A stretch of DNA of 64,000 bases, from contig NZ_CTEI01000001.1 of NCBI RefSeq assembly GCF_001368815.1, positions 434,001 to 498,000 on the forward strand, written 5' to 3'. Below the pieces are notes generated by a model. That model had not been told where the DNA came from. It was given only the letters and a program-made list of their open reading frames with translations, and did no database searches. Of the stretch, positions 48,002 through 55,970 are shown piece after piece (the stretch's first letter is position 1; each line of letters starts with the position of its first letter). The stretch is from Paraliobacillus sp. PM-2 (GTDB taxonomy: Bacteria > Bacillota > Bacilli > Bacillales > Amphibacillaceae). The position numbers were made by a program, and so were the translations under genes.

Positions 48002-48072
48002 GGGACAAGGGGTCAGTCCCCTTGTCCCGTTCCACACAAAAAAATGGGACAGAGGGCCTGACCCCCCGTCCC
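48002..48072. repeat. REP-like palindrome doublet after nrdG
   Basis: Units 48002-48028 and 48046-48072. The second ends 1 nt from the nrdG stop codon (minus strand). Confidence 0.85.
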
Positions 48073-48073
48073 G

Positions 48074-48541
48074 TTATAGCATTACTGTATTTTTGTTGAG
48101 GTCGATGACGCGTTGGTTTCGACTACCTCTGAATTTCAGTGTTAAATCTTTTTCTGCCAAGACAAATGGTCCATCGACGAGGACGTCACAGTAACGAAGC
48201 AGCTCCCGTTGATAAGGATTGTCTGATTGCTGTAATTGTTCTAATGTAAATCCACTGTAAGCCCAAATGTGTTTGCCCATCGCTTTTAGACGTTTAGCCA
48301 CTTGTGCCACTTCTTGTGCTTGAAAGAACGGCTCTCCACCAGATAAGGTGATATCCGTTAATGGGTTACTTCCGGCTTCTTCAACCACTTCTTCTACCGT
48401 CATTTCTGTTCCGTTTCGAATATTCCAACTTGCTGGATTATGGCATCCTTTGCAGAAGTGCGGACAGCCGGCAAAGAAAATAACCGTGCGCAAGCCTTCT
48501 CCGTCCACAACCGAATCATGTAAAATATTCATTACTCTCAT
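48074..48541 (-). CDS. nrdG: Anaerobic ribonucleotide reductase activating protein
   Basis: Radical SAM enzyme that generates the glycyl radical on NrdD. 155 residues. The cluster motif CPHFCKGC (Cys26, Cys30, Cys33) and the SAM-binding TLSGGEPF are present. The start overlaps the nrdD stop by 4 nt (ATGA), so it is translationally coupled. Controlled with nrdD from the NrdR-box region. Confidence 0.96.
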   Translation of the reverse strand: MRVMNILHDSVVDGEGLRTVIFFAGCPHFCKGCHNPASWNIRNGTEMTVEEVVEEAGSNPLTDITLSGGEPFFQAQEVAQVAKRLKAMGKHIWAYSGFTLEQLQQSDNPYQRELLRYCDVLVDGPFVLAEKDLTLKFRGSRNQRVIDLNKNTVML

Positions 48542-50463
48542 GAATGATCAGAACACTTCTGTGCGGCAGCAGATCCTTTAGCACCATCTGTTTGGTGTTT
48601 CACGCGTTGGCTTTCTTCTGCACGTTTCGCAGAATTCCATTTTTTCATATCACCGACAAGATAACCAGTAATTCGACGAATCCGTTCTACTTTTTCTTGG
48701 TCCGCATTTTCGCATTTAGGACAAGCCTCGTCAATAATCCCTGTATATCCACAAGTAGTACAACGATCGACAGGGTGGTTAATCGAACCATAGCCAAAGT
48801 CACTAGCTGCCATTGTTTTCACTAACGTATCGAGTGCTTTTGTATTTTTGGAAACATCGCCATCACATTCAATATAAGAGATATGTCCGCCATTACATAA
48901 TTTATGAAAAGCACCTTCTTTGCGAATTTTATCAATCGCACGAATAGAATAATAGACAGGGACATGGAATGAATTGGTATAATAATCACGTTCCGTTACA
49001 CCAGGGATGTTACCGAATTCCTTTTTATCGCCTCTTGTAAATTTACCAGATAAACCTTCAGCTGGCGTTGCGATTAAAGAAAAATTCAAGTCATACTGAT
49101 CAGCAGCTTGATCCGCACGATCACGCATGTGAGAAACGATCTTGTAGCCTAATGCATAAGCATCTTCTGATTCCCCATGATGTTCGCCGATTAGTGCTTT
49201 TAAAGCCTCAGCTAATCCAATAAAGCCCATACTTAGTGTTCCGTGTTTTAACACTTCTTCTAGTTCATCTTCAGCGGCTAGTTTCTCACTATCTTTCCAT
49301 ACGCCTTGGCTATATAAAAAGGAGAAATGCTGTGCCTTCTTCTTTATTTGGAAAGCATAACGTTCCAATAATTGTTTAATCACAAGATCAATATAATGAT
49401 CTAATTTATCAAAAAAACCAGCAACATCGTTCGAAGTCAATGCAATTTTGACAAGGTTAATGGAGGTGAAAGATAGATTACCACGTTTAATACTATTTTC
49501 TACCCCATGACGATTCCCCATCACGCGCGTACGACAACCCATGTATGCTACTTCGGATTCGGTTGTTCCATCATAATATTGCCCATTAAAAGTAGAATCG
49601 ATAAAACTGAAGTTAGGGAATAAACGTTTCGCTGTTGTCTCAAGTGCTACTTGATAGAGATCATAGTTTGGCTCACCAGGTTCAAAGTTAATTCCTTTTT
49701 TCATTTTAAAAATTTGAATAGGAAAAATAGGTGTTTCGCCATTTCCGAGTCCTGCTTTTGTTGCTAATAATAAATTTTTTACAAATAAGCGACCTTCGTG
49801 TGATGTATCTGTTCCGTAGTTAACCGATACAAATGGAACTTGCCCACCACCACGAGAGTGCATGGAGTTACAATTATGAACAAAAGCTTCACACGCTTGA
49901 TACACATCGCGATCTGTTTCTTTCCAAGCAGCTGCATCCAGTGCTGCTTCTGTAAGGTTGGTTGCATAACGTTCGATTCGTTTCTTGTGTTTTACAAATG
50001 TTTTATGTACATAAGGTGCAAGATCTTTATCGAACATTGGGTAGCTTTGACCACCGTGTTGCATGTTTTGATTCGATTGAAATACAATGGATGCTAGTGC
50101 CATTGCACTTAAAATATCATTCGGTTCACGCATATAGCCATGTCCCGTGTTGAAGCCATCTTTCAAAATCTCACCTAACGGAATTTGACAACAGGTGGTT
50201 GTTCCAGTTGGCATAAAATCAAGGTCATGTGGATGGATGAAGTTCTCTTCCATCGCTTGTGTAATATCTGGACTTAGCATTACTTTTTTGGCATAGTGCT
50301 TGGCTGCTTCTGAAGCAAATTTTGACATTTGACCCATCGGTGATTGGCCATCGACATTGGCATTCTCTTGAATTAAATCCTGATTACTAGAACCAACGAT
50401 TTGATCTAGTGCTTCAAATAAATGATCTTCTGTCTGTTTTGCGAGCGTTGGCATGGTTAGCAT
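48538..50463 (-). CDS. nrdD: Anaerobic ribonucleoside-triphosphate reductase (class III)
   Basis: Reduces ribonucleoside triphosphates to dNTPs without oxygen. 641 residues from ATG 50463 (TAGGAGTG 7 nt upstream); an upstream in-frame ATG lacks a site. The C-terminal glycyl radical loop RRITGYLVGD carries Gly600, and the zinc site CTTCGYTG...CPKC precedes it. NSMHSRGGGQVPFVSVNYGTDTS is typical. No ATP-cone is evident at the short N terminus. Indicates growth under oxygen limitation. Confidence 0.96.
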   Translation of the reverse strand: MLTMPTLAKQTEDHLFEALDQIVGSSNQDLIQENANVDGQSPMGQMSKFASEAAKHYAKKVMLSPDITQAMEENFIHPHDLDFMPTGTTTCCQIPLGEILKDGFNTGHGYMREPNDILSAMALASIVFQSNQNMQHGGQSYPMFDKDLAPYVHKTFVKHKKRIERYATNLTEAALDAAAWKETDRDVYQACEAFVHNCNSMHSRGGGQVPFVSVNYGTDTSHEGRLFVKNLLLATKAGLGNGETPIFPIQIFKMKKGINFEPGEPNYDLYQVALETTAKRLFPNFSFIDSTFNGQYYDGTTESEVAYMGCRTRVMGNRHGVENSIKRGNLSFTSINLVKIALTSNDVAGFFDKLDHYIDLVIKQLLERYAFQIKKKAQHFSFLYSQGVWKDSEKLAAEDELEEVLKHGTLSMGFIGLAEALKALIGEHHGESEDAYALGYKIVSHMRDRADQAADQYDLNFSLIATPAEGLSGKFTRGDKKEFGNIPGVTERDYYTNSFHVPVYYSIRAIDKIRKEGAFHKLCNGGHISYIECDGDVSKNTKALDTLVKTMAASDFGYGSINHPVDRCTTCGYTGIIDEACPKCENADQEKVERIRRITGYLVGDMKKWNSAKRAEESQRVKHQTDGAKGSAAAQKCSDHS

Positions 50464-50477
50464 ATAATCACTCCTAT

Positions 50478-50524
50478 TACAATATATTGTACACATCTTG
50501 TGTTATGTTTACTATATCTAGTGT
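50478..50524 (-). promoter_or_regulatory. Tandem NrdR boxes upstream of nrdDG
   Basis: Box 1 TACAATATATTGTA (50478-50491) is a perfect palindrome; box 2 ACTATATCTAGT with flanking GTGT (50511-50524) is a near palindrome. Their centres are 32 bp apart, about three helix turns, the usual arrangement for NrdR repression of ribonucleotide reductase genes. Confidence 0.75.
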
Positions 50525-50608
50525 TCGAATGATAGTTTAGCATGCATATAAAAGAAAAGACTGTGCGCTATATCACACCCAACCAACCCAAAAACGCCCA
50601 AAAGCAAG

Positions 50609-50719
50609 TGGGGCAGGGGACAGGCGATTTCTTCTATTTTTTTGACCGACGTGCCTGCCCCCTGGAATGGGACATAGGGTTACCCCCTGGTTGGGGCACG
50701 GGGTCAGTCCCCCTGTCCC
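50609..50719. repeat. Composite REP-like element
   Basis: A long-arm hairpin (GGGGCAGGGGACAGGC with GCCTGCCCCC) followed by a diverged unit and a canonical GGGGCAC...TGTCCC unit (50693-50719). It separates nrdD upstream sequence from the DUF1540 terminator. Confidence 0.8.
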
Positions 50720-50727
50720 ATTGCACA

Positions 50728-50760
50728 GAAAAAGAGCTACCCGAATGAACGGAATAGCTC
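50728..50760 (-). terminator. Terminator of the DUF1540 gene
   Basis: Stem GAGCTA / TAGCTC plus inner CCG/CGG pairs (50734-50760); on the minus strand it is followed by TTTTTC. Confidence 0.75.
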
Positions 50761-50779
50761 TCATTAAAGAAGGTTCGCG

Positions 50780-50935
50780 CTAGTGCTGTGGGATAAACGT
50801 TTGACAATCTGTCTCTTTTTGATCACGAGCGTGTTTACCATGATGGCTTACCACATAAATCTCGTCTGCATGACACTGATTACCTGTTGCCCAATATTTA
50901 CAATTGTGCACTTCACAAAGTACATCCTTTGCCAT
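50780..50935 (-). CDS. DUF1540 domain small cysteine-rich protein
   Basis: 51 residues: MAKDVLCEVHNCKYWATGNQ followed by CHADEIYVVSHH and a final DCQTF. The four Cys (7, 12, 21, 44) fit the DUF1540 pattern, a putative metal-binding motif found in Firmicutes, often in spore-formers. AGGAGGTGGG lies just upstream of the ATG at 50935, a strong ribosome site, and a terminator follows. Function is not known. Confidence 0.85.
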   Translation of the reverse strand: MAKDVLCEVHNCKYWATGNQCHADEIYVVSHHGKHARDQKETDCQTFIPQH

Positions 50936-50993
50936 TGCACCCACCTCCTATGCCACTAGTTTAAACAAACCAAACCGATTTATGCATAAGAGT

Positions 50994-51033
50994 GGGACGT
51001 GGGACCTGACCCCTTGTCCCAACCCCTTGTCCC
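50994..51033. repeat. REP-like element at the 3' end of the EAL gene
   Basis: GGGAC arm, a CTGACCCC centre and two successive CTTGTCCC-type closing arms. It ends 1 nt from the EAL gene stop codon (minus strand). Confidence 0.8.
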
Positions 51034-51034
51034 A

Positions 51035-51751
51035 TTATTCCCAGTTGTCTATTGGTGCGGGTTTTCCTAGCAAAAAGCCTTGTACGTATGTAATGCCGAC
51101 TGCTTTAGCTACTTGCAATTCTTCCTCTGTTTCTAATCCTTCTAATATTAGTTTAATGTCGTTCTCTTTACAATATTGTAGAAAAAAGCGGATTAAGTTT
51201 TGTTTTTTCTTTGATTGATCTAATTGATAGGAAAAAAGTCGATCTAATTTGATATAATTTGGCTCTAAGTCAATCATCATGTCAAAATTCGCATACCCTT
51301 TGCCGACATCATCTAAAGCGAAATGGAATCCTTGTTGTTTTAGTCTTTCAATATGCATCCTAAATAATGGCGGATCTTCAATCAGTTCTGATTCAGAAAT
51401 TTCTAACACGAGTTGATCTTTCCTGATTTGATTATCGCGCAGTAAATGCTCTAGAAAATGATCAAATGCTTCATTGACAATACTAGAAGGAAAGACGTTA
51501 ATAAATAAAAATAGCTTTTCCGTTGCTATTGCAGATGAATAGTAAGTGGTTATTGCCTTTTTAATCGACTTTGAATCTAATTCATATAATCGTTTTACTT
51601 CTTTAGCTGCTTGAAAGGTGTATACCGGATTAGGAAATAGGCTGGTACGCAATAGCACTTCATATCCAATGACTTTCTGACCATTGATATTGAATATCGG
51701 TTGAAAATAATGATAAAAGTGCTCTTCCTCAATCACTGTATCAATTAACAT
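51035..51751 (-). CDS. EAL domain cyclic-di-GMP phosphodiesterase
   Basis: 238 residues, essentially one EAL domain. Signature residues are in place: EVLLR (EVL form of EAL), INVFP Asn, LEISESEL Glu, FALDDVGKGYANF double Asp, YIKLDR Lys, LILEGLET Glu and YVQGF Gln. So it is probably an active enzyme cutting c-di-GMP to pGpG, without sensory domains. AAGGAG is 8 nt before the ATG. A c-di-GMP-I riboswitch and terminator lie between promoter and gene, so expression should respond to the enzyme's own substrate. Confidence 0.92.
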   Translation of the reverse strand: MLIDTVIEEEHFYHYFQPIFNINGQKVIGYEVLLRTSLFPNPVYTFQAAKEVKRLYELDSKSIKKAITTYYSSAIATEKLFLFINVFPSSIVNEAFDHFLEHLLRDNQIRKDQLVLEISESELIEDPPLFRMHIERLKQQGFHFALDDVGKGYANFDMMIDLEPNYIKLDRLFSYQLDQSKKKQNLIRFFLQYCKENDIKLILEGLETEEELQVAKAVGITYVQGFLLGKPAPIDNWE

Positions 51752-51784
51752 GCTTACAACTCCTTGTTAATCATACCAAATGAA

Positions 51785-51828
51785 CAAAAAAAGGTGAACA
51801 CAACTTTAATAAGTAGGTTCACCTTTTT
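51785..51828 (-). terminator. Expression-platform terminator of the c-di-GMP riboswitch
   Basis: Stem AAAGGTGAAC / GTTCACCTTT (51790-51799 with 51817-51826), followed on the minus strand by a seven-T run, lying between aptamer and EAL gene. Confidence 0.85.
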
Positions 51829-51925
51829 AAGGAGGCTTCTTCGGTAGCTTGGCAATCGTATCAACAGTTGTTGCTTTAGACCCATAGCTTTGCGTCCTTA
51901 CCTTTCGATAAGTTTGCTATTATCG
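51829..51925 (-). ncRNA. Cyclic-di-GMP-I (GEMM) riboswitch aptamer
   Basis: Read on the minus strand: AGCAAACTTATCGAAAGGTA, then GGACGCAAAGCTATGGGTCT, AAAGCAAC, and the closing CCAAGCTACCGAAG. The GCAAAC, GGACGCAAAGC and GCTACCG elements are the GEMM hallmarks, including the GAAA tetraloop and its receptor-side helix. It is followed at once by an intrinsic terminator. Whether ligand favours read-through or termination cannot be decided by eye. Confidence 0.85.
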
Positions 51926-51953
51926 GTAAACCGGATATATGATTTTTGTCTAT

Positions 51954-51981
51954 ATTATATCAAAATTCTACAAAATTCCAA
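51954..51981 (-). promoter_or_regulatory. Sigma-A promoter of the riboswitch-EAL unit
   Basis: Minus strand TTGGAA (51981-51976), 16 nt, TATAAT (51959-51954) with an upstream TGA extension. Confidence 0.6.
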
Positions 51982-52023
51982 TCCGTTTTACTACATACAA
52001 ATAGGGAAAAAAGTCACAATTTT

Positions 52024-52083
52024 GGGACGAGGGGTCAGACGCCCTGTCCCAAAAGTGGGACAAAGCGTCTGACCCCTTGTCCC
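52024..52083. repeat. REP-like palindrome doublet at the 3' end of the nitroreductase gene
   Basis: Units 52024-52050 and 52057-52083. The second ends 2 nt from the nitroreductase stop codon (minus strand). Confidence 0.85.
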
Positions 52084-52085
52084 GT

Positions 52086-52640
52086 TTAAAATTTTCCTTC
52101 GTGAATGGATGCTTGTAATGGGCGGCGAGTGGATGGTGTTTCTCGTTCTTGTAATTCAGGTGTCAATGTTGTTTTATCACCCTGATACCCTAAGGCAACC
52201 ACAGCATGTAGTTGATAGTGATCTGGAATGTCTAATACCTCGCGGGCTTTTTCTTTATCAAATCCGCCCATTGGATGGGTAACCAACCCATTTTCCATTG
52301 CTTGTAATGCGAAAAAGCCAAATGCTGTCCCTGTATCAAACGTATGTGCACCGCCTTTTTTCTCAGAAATAAATAAAATCAAAACAGGTGCCTGCTCACA
52401 CCATACACGGTTCCCGTCCATAATAAAGGAGTGGAAACGCTCGCGATCTTCCTTTGTCCGGGCAATAATAAAGCGCCATGGTTGAATATTCATACTAGAT
52501 GGCGCCCACCGTGCAGCCTCTAATGCACTAAAAAGTAATTCCTCTGGCACCTCTTTATCAAGAAACGCTCTTGGTGACCAGCGTTGAATAAACTGGTCAT
52601 CAATTGGAAAATCTGCCTTGCGATTGTTTTCAATAGTCAT
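52086..52640 (-). CDS. Nitroreductase family FMN oxidoreductase
   Basis: 184 residues from ATG 52640 (GGGGG site 8 nt upstream; a TTG at 52643 is less well spaced). FMN-binding residues are suggested by QRWSPRAF near the N terminus (RRSxR equivalent), ARWAPSSMNIQPWRFI, and HPMGGFDKEKAREVL. Uses NAD(P)H to reduce nitro- or quinone-type substrates; true substrate unknown. Flanked on both sides by REP elements. Confidence 0.9.
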   Translation of the reverse strand: MTIENNRKADFPIDDQFIQRWSPRAFLDKEVPEELLFSALEAARWAPSSMNIQPWRFIIARTKEDRERFHSFIMDGNRVWCEQAPVLILFISEKKGGAHTFDTGTAFGFFALQAMENGLVTHPMGGFDKEKAREVLDIPDHYQLHAVVALGYQGDKTTLTPELQERETPSTRRPLQASIHEGKF

Positions 52641-52679
52641 CAAAAAATCCCCCTATCAATCAAGCATCATACGATCCAT

Positions 52680-52798
52680 TATACATCTTTTAGCTCAATT
52701 GGGACAAGGCGCCTGACCCCGCGTCCCACGAGCCATTATACATCTTTTCACTCAATTGGGACAAGGCGCCTGACCCCCTGTCCCGACCCCCTGTCCCG
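52680..52798. repeat. 57-bp tandem duplication containing REP-like units
   Basis: The block TATACATCTTTTxxCTCAATT plus the following GGGACAAGGCGCC...GTCCC unit occurs twice (palindromes start at 52701 and 52758), then an extra half unit GACCCCCTGTCCCG. The flank was copied with the palindrome. Confidence 0.8.
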
Positions 52799-52839
52799 TC
52801 TGGCCACTTATCCCTATTCTTGTCCTTAATTGTAAAAAC

Positions 52840-52871
52840 TTGTCCAAAAAATTAATATTGTATGATATAAT
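52840..52871 (+). promoter_or_regulatory. Extended -10 promoter of the EPS kinase operon
   Basis: TATAAT (52866-52871) with extended TGA at 52863-52865; TTGTCC at 52840 is 20 nt upstream, too far for an ideal -35. Confidence 0.5.
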
Positions 52872-52933
52872 TTCGTTTGTATAAATTTAAATATAAATAA
52901 ACTAAATTATAATCATGCAGGGGGACCGGCAGT

Positions 52934-53680
52934 ATGGAAGAAACAATATCAATAAAAGAAATAATGGAGGTGTTGAAGAAGCGCTTAGGGCTAATTTTCT
53001 TACTAACGATTGGTGCAGCGCTTATTAGTGGACTAGTAACCTACTTCTTATTAACACCTACCTATCAATCTAGTTCACAATTCATTGTTAACCAAAAAAC
53101 AGCAGAAACCGATCGAGTAGATTATAATGAAATTCGATCCAATGTAGAAATTATTAATACATACAATGTTGTGATTCGAAGCCCACGTATTTTGGATAAA
53201 GTAATAGACGAACTTGATCTTACACTATCTGCCGGCGCATTAAAGAACAAAATTAATGTAGGTAGTGAGCAGAGTTCCCAGGTCGTGACAGTGACAGCTA
53301 CTGATCCAGACCCAGCAACAGCCGTAGCCATTGCGAATAAAACGGTTGAAATCTTTCAAGAAGATATTGATGATTTGATGAACGTGGACAATGTTAATAT
53401 TCTATCGGAAGCAGAATTGAGTGCCAATCCGTCACCAGTAAGCCCGAAACCAACCTTAAATATTGCCATTGCCCTTGTAGTAGGTGCCATGGCCGGAGTA
53501 GGATTAGCCTTCTTGCTAGAGTACTTGGATAACACGGTTAAAACAGAACAAGATGTTGAACAAAAACTAGGCCTGCCTGTGATTGGAACGGTCTCACATA
53601 TTAAAGAAACAGACGTGGCATCGGTACAATACCAGTCCACAGCCATACGTAAGCGAGAAAGGGGAAATTTCAGTGGCTAG
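52934..53680 (+). CDS. ywqC: Wzz/CapA-type activator of the BY-kinase (YwqC-like)
   Basis: 248 residues with two membrane helices (about 18-40 and 175-196) around an extracytoplasmic domain, the polysaccharide co-polymerase layout; the Pro-rich NPSPVSPKPTLN motif precedes the second helix. The cytoplasmic tail contacts and activates the tyrosine kinase encoded next, and the pair controls polymer length or export. The gene overlaps ywqD by 8 nt. Confidence 0.93.
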   Translation: MEETISIKEIMEVLKKRLGLIFLLTIGAALISGLVTYFLLTPTYQSSSQFIVNQKTAETDRVDYNEIRSNVEIINTYNVVIRSPRILDKVIDELDLTLSAGALKNKINVGSEQSSQVVTVTATDPDPATAVAIANKTVEIFQEDIDDLMNVDNVNILSEAELSANPSPVSPKPTLNIAIALVVGAMAGVGLAFLLEYLDNTVKTEQDVEQKLGLPVIGTVSHIKETDVASVQYQSTAIRKRERGNFSG

Positions 53681-54374
53681 AAGAAAAAAACAAGCTAAAA
53701 ATACAGCAATCCGTCATTTAATTGCAAAGTTAAACCCAAAATCCCCTATATCTGAGCAATATCGTACCATTCGAACCAATTTACAATTCTCCTCTGTCGA
53801 TGGAGAAATGAAGAAAATATTAGTCACCTCTTCCGGACCATCTGAAGGAAAATCATCCACCGTTGCGAACCTAGCAATTGTGTTTGCACAGCAAGGGAAG
53901 AAGGTACTGCTTATTGATGGAGATATGCGTAAGCCAACGGTTCATTACACCTTTCGTATTGACAACCGTCGTGGATTAAGCAGTGTCCTGGTAAGTGAAG
54001 CGACCCTTGAGGAATCCATTGAAAAAAGTGATGTAGCAGATTTGGATATCTTAACCTGTGGACCAATCCCACCGAACCCATCCGAATTACTAGGGTCCAA
54101 GGCAATGGGCAAACTAATGGAACAGGCCTGCGAATACTATGATATTGTTTTATTTGATACACCACCAGTATTAGCCGTAACCGATGCACAAATTTTAGCG
54201 AATAGTTGTGATGGATCTATTTTAGTCCTTCGCAGTAAGCAAACAGACTATGAAGCGGCTCAGAAAGCTCGTGATCTATTACAACCAGCAAATGCTAAAC
54301 TAATAGGCGCTGTGTTAAATGACCGTGACATGAAAAAAGGAAATAGCTATTACTACTATTATGGTAACCATTAA
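53673..54374 (+). CDS. ywqD: Bacterial tyrosine kinase (BY-kinase, CpsD/YwqD-like)
   Basis: 233 residues from GTG 53673 (AAAGGGG upstream). Walker A SSGPSEGKSST (Lys60), Walker A' LLIDGDMRKP, Walker B IVLFDTPPV, and a C-terminal tyrosine cluster SYYYYYGNH for autophosphorylation. Phosphorylates itself and targets such as UDP-glucose dehydrogenase (YwqF/TuaD in B. subtilis) and SSB, linking to EPS precursor supply. Followed by a strong terminator, so the phosphatases are transcribed separately. Confidence 0.95.
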   Translation: MARRKKQAKNTAIRHLIAKLNPKSPISEQYRTIRTNLQFSSVDGEMKKILVTSSGPSEGKSSTVANLAIVFAQQGKKVLLIDGDMRKPTVHYTFRIDNRRGLSSVLVSEATLEESIEKSDVADLDILTCGPIPPNPSELLGSKAMGKLMEQACEYYDIVLFDTPPVLAVTDAQILANSCDGSILVLRSKQTDYEAAQKARDLLQPANAKLIGAVLNDRDMKKGNSYYYYYGNH

Positions 54375-54389
54375 GCACAACAAGAGAAG

Positions 54390-54432
54390 CCGTAGCGATC
54401 GTGAACGAATCACTGATCGCTACGGTTTTTTT
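54390..54432 (+). terminator. Terminator after ywqD
   Basis: An 11-bp perfect stem CCGTAGCGATC / GATCGCTACGG followed by seven T. Confidence 0.95.
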
Positions 54433-54586
54433 ATGCTTTCTGCCAAACGCATTACCTCCCAAATCGTACACGCATAGCGGATCTCCTTTTCCCATACGCA
54501 TTGCTCCCATTCACTCCTAAATCATTTATCCCTATTTTAATTAGTTAATAACTCCCGTAAAAATAACAAAATATAGTATTTTTATC

Positions 54587-54616
54587 TTGTTTAACTAATA
54601 GTACTTTTGATATAAT
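54587..54616 (+). promoter_or_regulatory. Candidate sigma-A promoter of the CpsB-like paralogue
   Basis: TTGTTT (54587-54592), 18 nt, TATAAT (54611-54616). It would leave a ~275-nt leader before 54895 in which I recognise no RNA family. Confidence 0.4.
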
Positions 54617-54894
54617 TAACAATAATCGTTTGGAAAATATAAAAATATATAGACAAACATCAAAAATAGCATTGCTTTATTGCTGTAAATTTAAAAATTG
54701 GCTAGTTGCAAAGCAGTTAAATCCATGCTAAGCAACAACGTCCCATTTTAAACCAAAGGCATAGGATAAAGAAATAAAAAATATTTTGCTTTATGACAAA
54801 GGTTCTAATCTATCGACACCAATTAAATGATACGATATTACTAGAAGAATGATAACAGGATAATCTGGCAATTTTATTAGGGGGAGAAGGAACA

Positions 54895-55659
54895 ATGATA
54901 GATATTCATAGTCATATTTTACCGAATGTTGATCACGGGGCAAAACATATGCAAGAAAGTGTGAAAATCGCCCAACAAGCGGCCCAACAAGGGGTGGACA
55001 CCATCATAGCCACACCGAATCATTTAAACGGGAAGCATCATAACCCAAAACAACAAATTATGGACCAGGTTGAAAAGTTGAACAACACCCTAATAGAATA
55101 CAACATCCCAGTGACCGTTTTACCTGGCCAACGAATTCGCCTGCATGGGGATCTTATCGAAGGATTGGAAAAAGACCAATTCTTAACGTTGCGCGATACA
55201 TCGGAATACCTGTTAATAGATTTACCATCCAATCATTTACCAAATTATACGATGCAATTAATCTATGATTTACAATTGAAAGGATATAAGCCGATCTTCT
55301 CTGAACCAACAAAGAACGTCGTATTACAGGAACAACTCGATGTGCTTTATGACCTCGTTAAAAAAGGCGCACTGATCGAAATTTCTGCCCCAGCAGTGAC
55401 AGGTCAGGTGGGTAAAAAAGTGCAACGACTTACAAAGAAAATGATGGAGCATAACCTGGTTCACTTTATTGGTTCAGGTGTTACCAATCAGAAAGAATAT
55501 CTATTGAAAGATGCGATCGCAACCATTCAACGATCGGTTGGTAGAGAAAAGGCGACCCAGTATGTTGAAAATGCAACAGCTTTAATCCAAGGGAAAGCCG
55601 TGATCGGCGATGAACCAATCCGCCCGAAAAAGAAGAAAATCCTCGGCCTATTCGGTTAA
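54895..55659 (+). CDS. Degenerate CpsB/YwqE-type phosphatase paralogue (likely catalytically dead)
   Basis: 254 residues with the PHP-fold layout of CpsB/YwqE tyrosine phosphatases, and gapless to its active neighbour (56288) over the first 200 residues. The N-terminal HSH (His5, His7) remains, but Asp14 is His, His42 is Asn, Glu80 is Arg, Glu109 is Asp, His137-Pro-Glu-Arg140 reads EPTK, Asp195 is Gly and His197 is Thr. So nearly all metal ligands are gone while the frame, the ribosome site (GGGGGAGAAGG) and the C-terminal PKKKKILGLF are intact. It may bind the kinase or phosphoproteins without cutting; inference. Its own terminator follows. Confidence 0.88.
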   Translation: MIDIHSHILPNVDHGAKHMQESVKIAQQAAQQGVDTIIATPNHLNGKHHNPKQQIMDQVEKLNNTLIEYNIPVTVLPGQRIRLHGDLIEGLEKDQFLTLRDTSEYLLIDLPSNHLPNYTMQLIYDLQLKGYKPIFSEPTKNVVLQEQLDVLYDLVKKGALIEISAPAVTGQVGKKVQRLTKKMMEHNLVHFIGSGVTNQKEYLLKDAIATIQRSVGREKATQYVENATALIQGKAVIGDEPIRPKKKKILGLFG

Positions 55660-55690
55660 AAGTACAAATCGACTTATTCAGACAAAAGAT

Positions 55691-55718
55691 AACACCTCCA
55701 CTTGTGGGGGTGTTTTTG
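55691..55718 (+). terminator. Terminator after the CpsB-like paralogue
   Basis: Stem AACACCTCCAC / GTGGGGGTGTT (one G-T pair, short loop) then TTTT. Confidence 0.8.
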
Positions 55719-55822
55719 TATGCGGTAAAAATAATTTAAAGAAATTTTGGATATATATTAAAAGTGGTGGTGCTCTTTATTCTATTAAGGTTCAAAAGGT
55801 AACAAGAAGTTAGTATAAAAGC

Positions 55823-55970
55823 GCCTTAGCAGAGGAAATATGCGAGACTCCTGCGGGAATAGCACGCGTCCGAAGATCCACTTGGTAAAGTGAATTTCTT
55901 TACCAAGTTAGCTTCGGCCGTGCCCGCGGAAAGCGAGTGTATTTCCCCTGCGGTTTAGGTACAAGCATTG
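55823..55970. repeat. Long Bacillaceae-type interspersed repeat, copy C
   Basis: GCGAGACTCCTGCGGGAATAGC, CGAAGATCCACTTGGTAAAG, CTTTACCAAGTTAGCTTCGG, CCGTGCCCGCGGAAAGCGA and TATTTCCCCTGCGG; the best preserved of the three copies. It fills most of the gap between the two phosphatase genes. Confidence 0.75.

Noticed and set aside
50542-50764. Small frames through the composite REP element
   Set aside because: Composed of palindrome sequence in both strands; no start signals.
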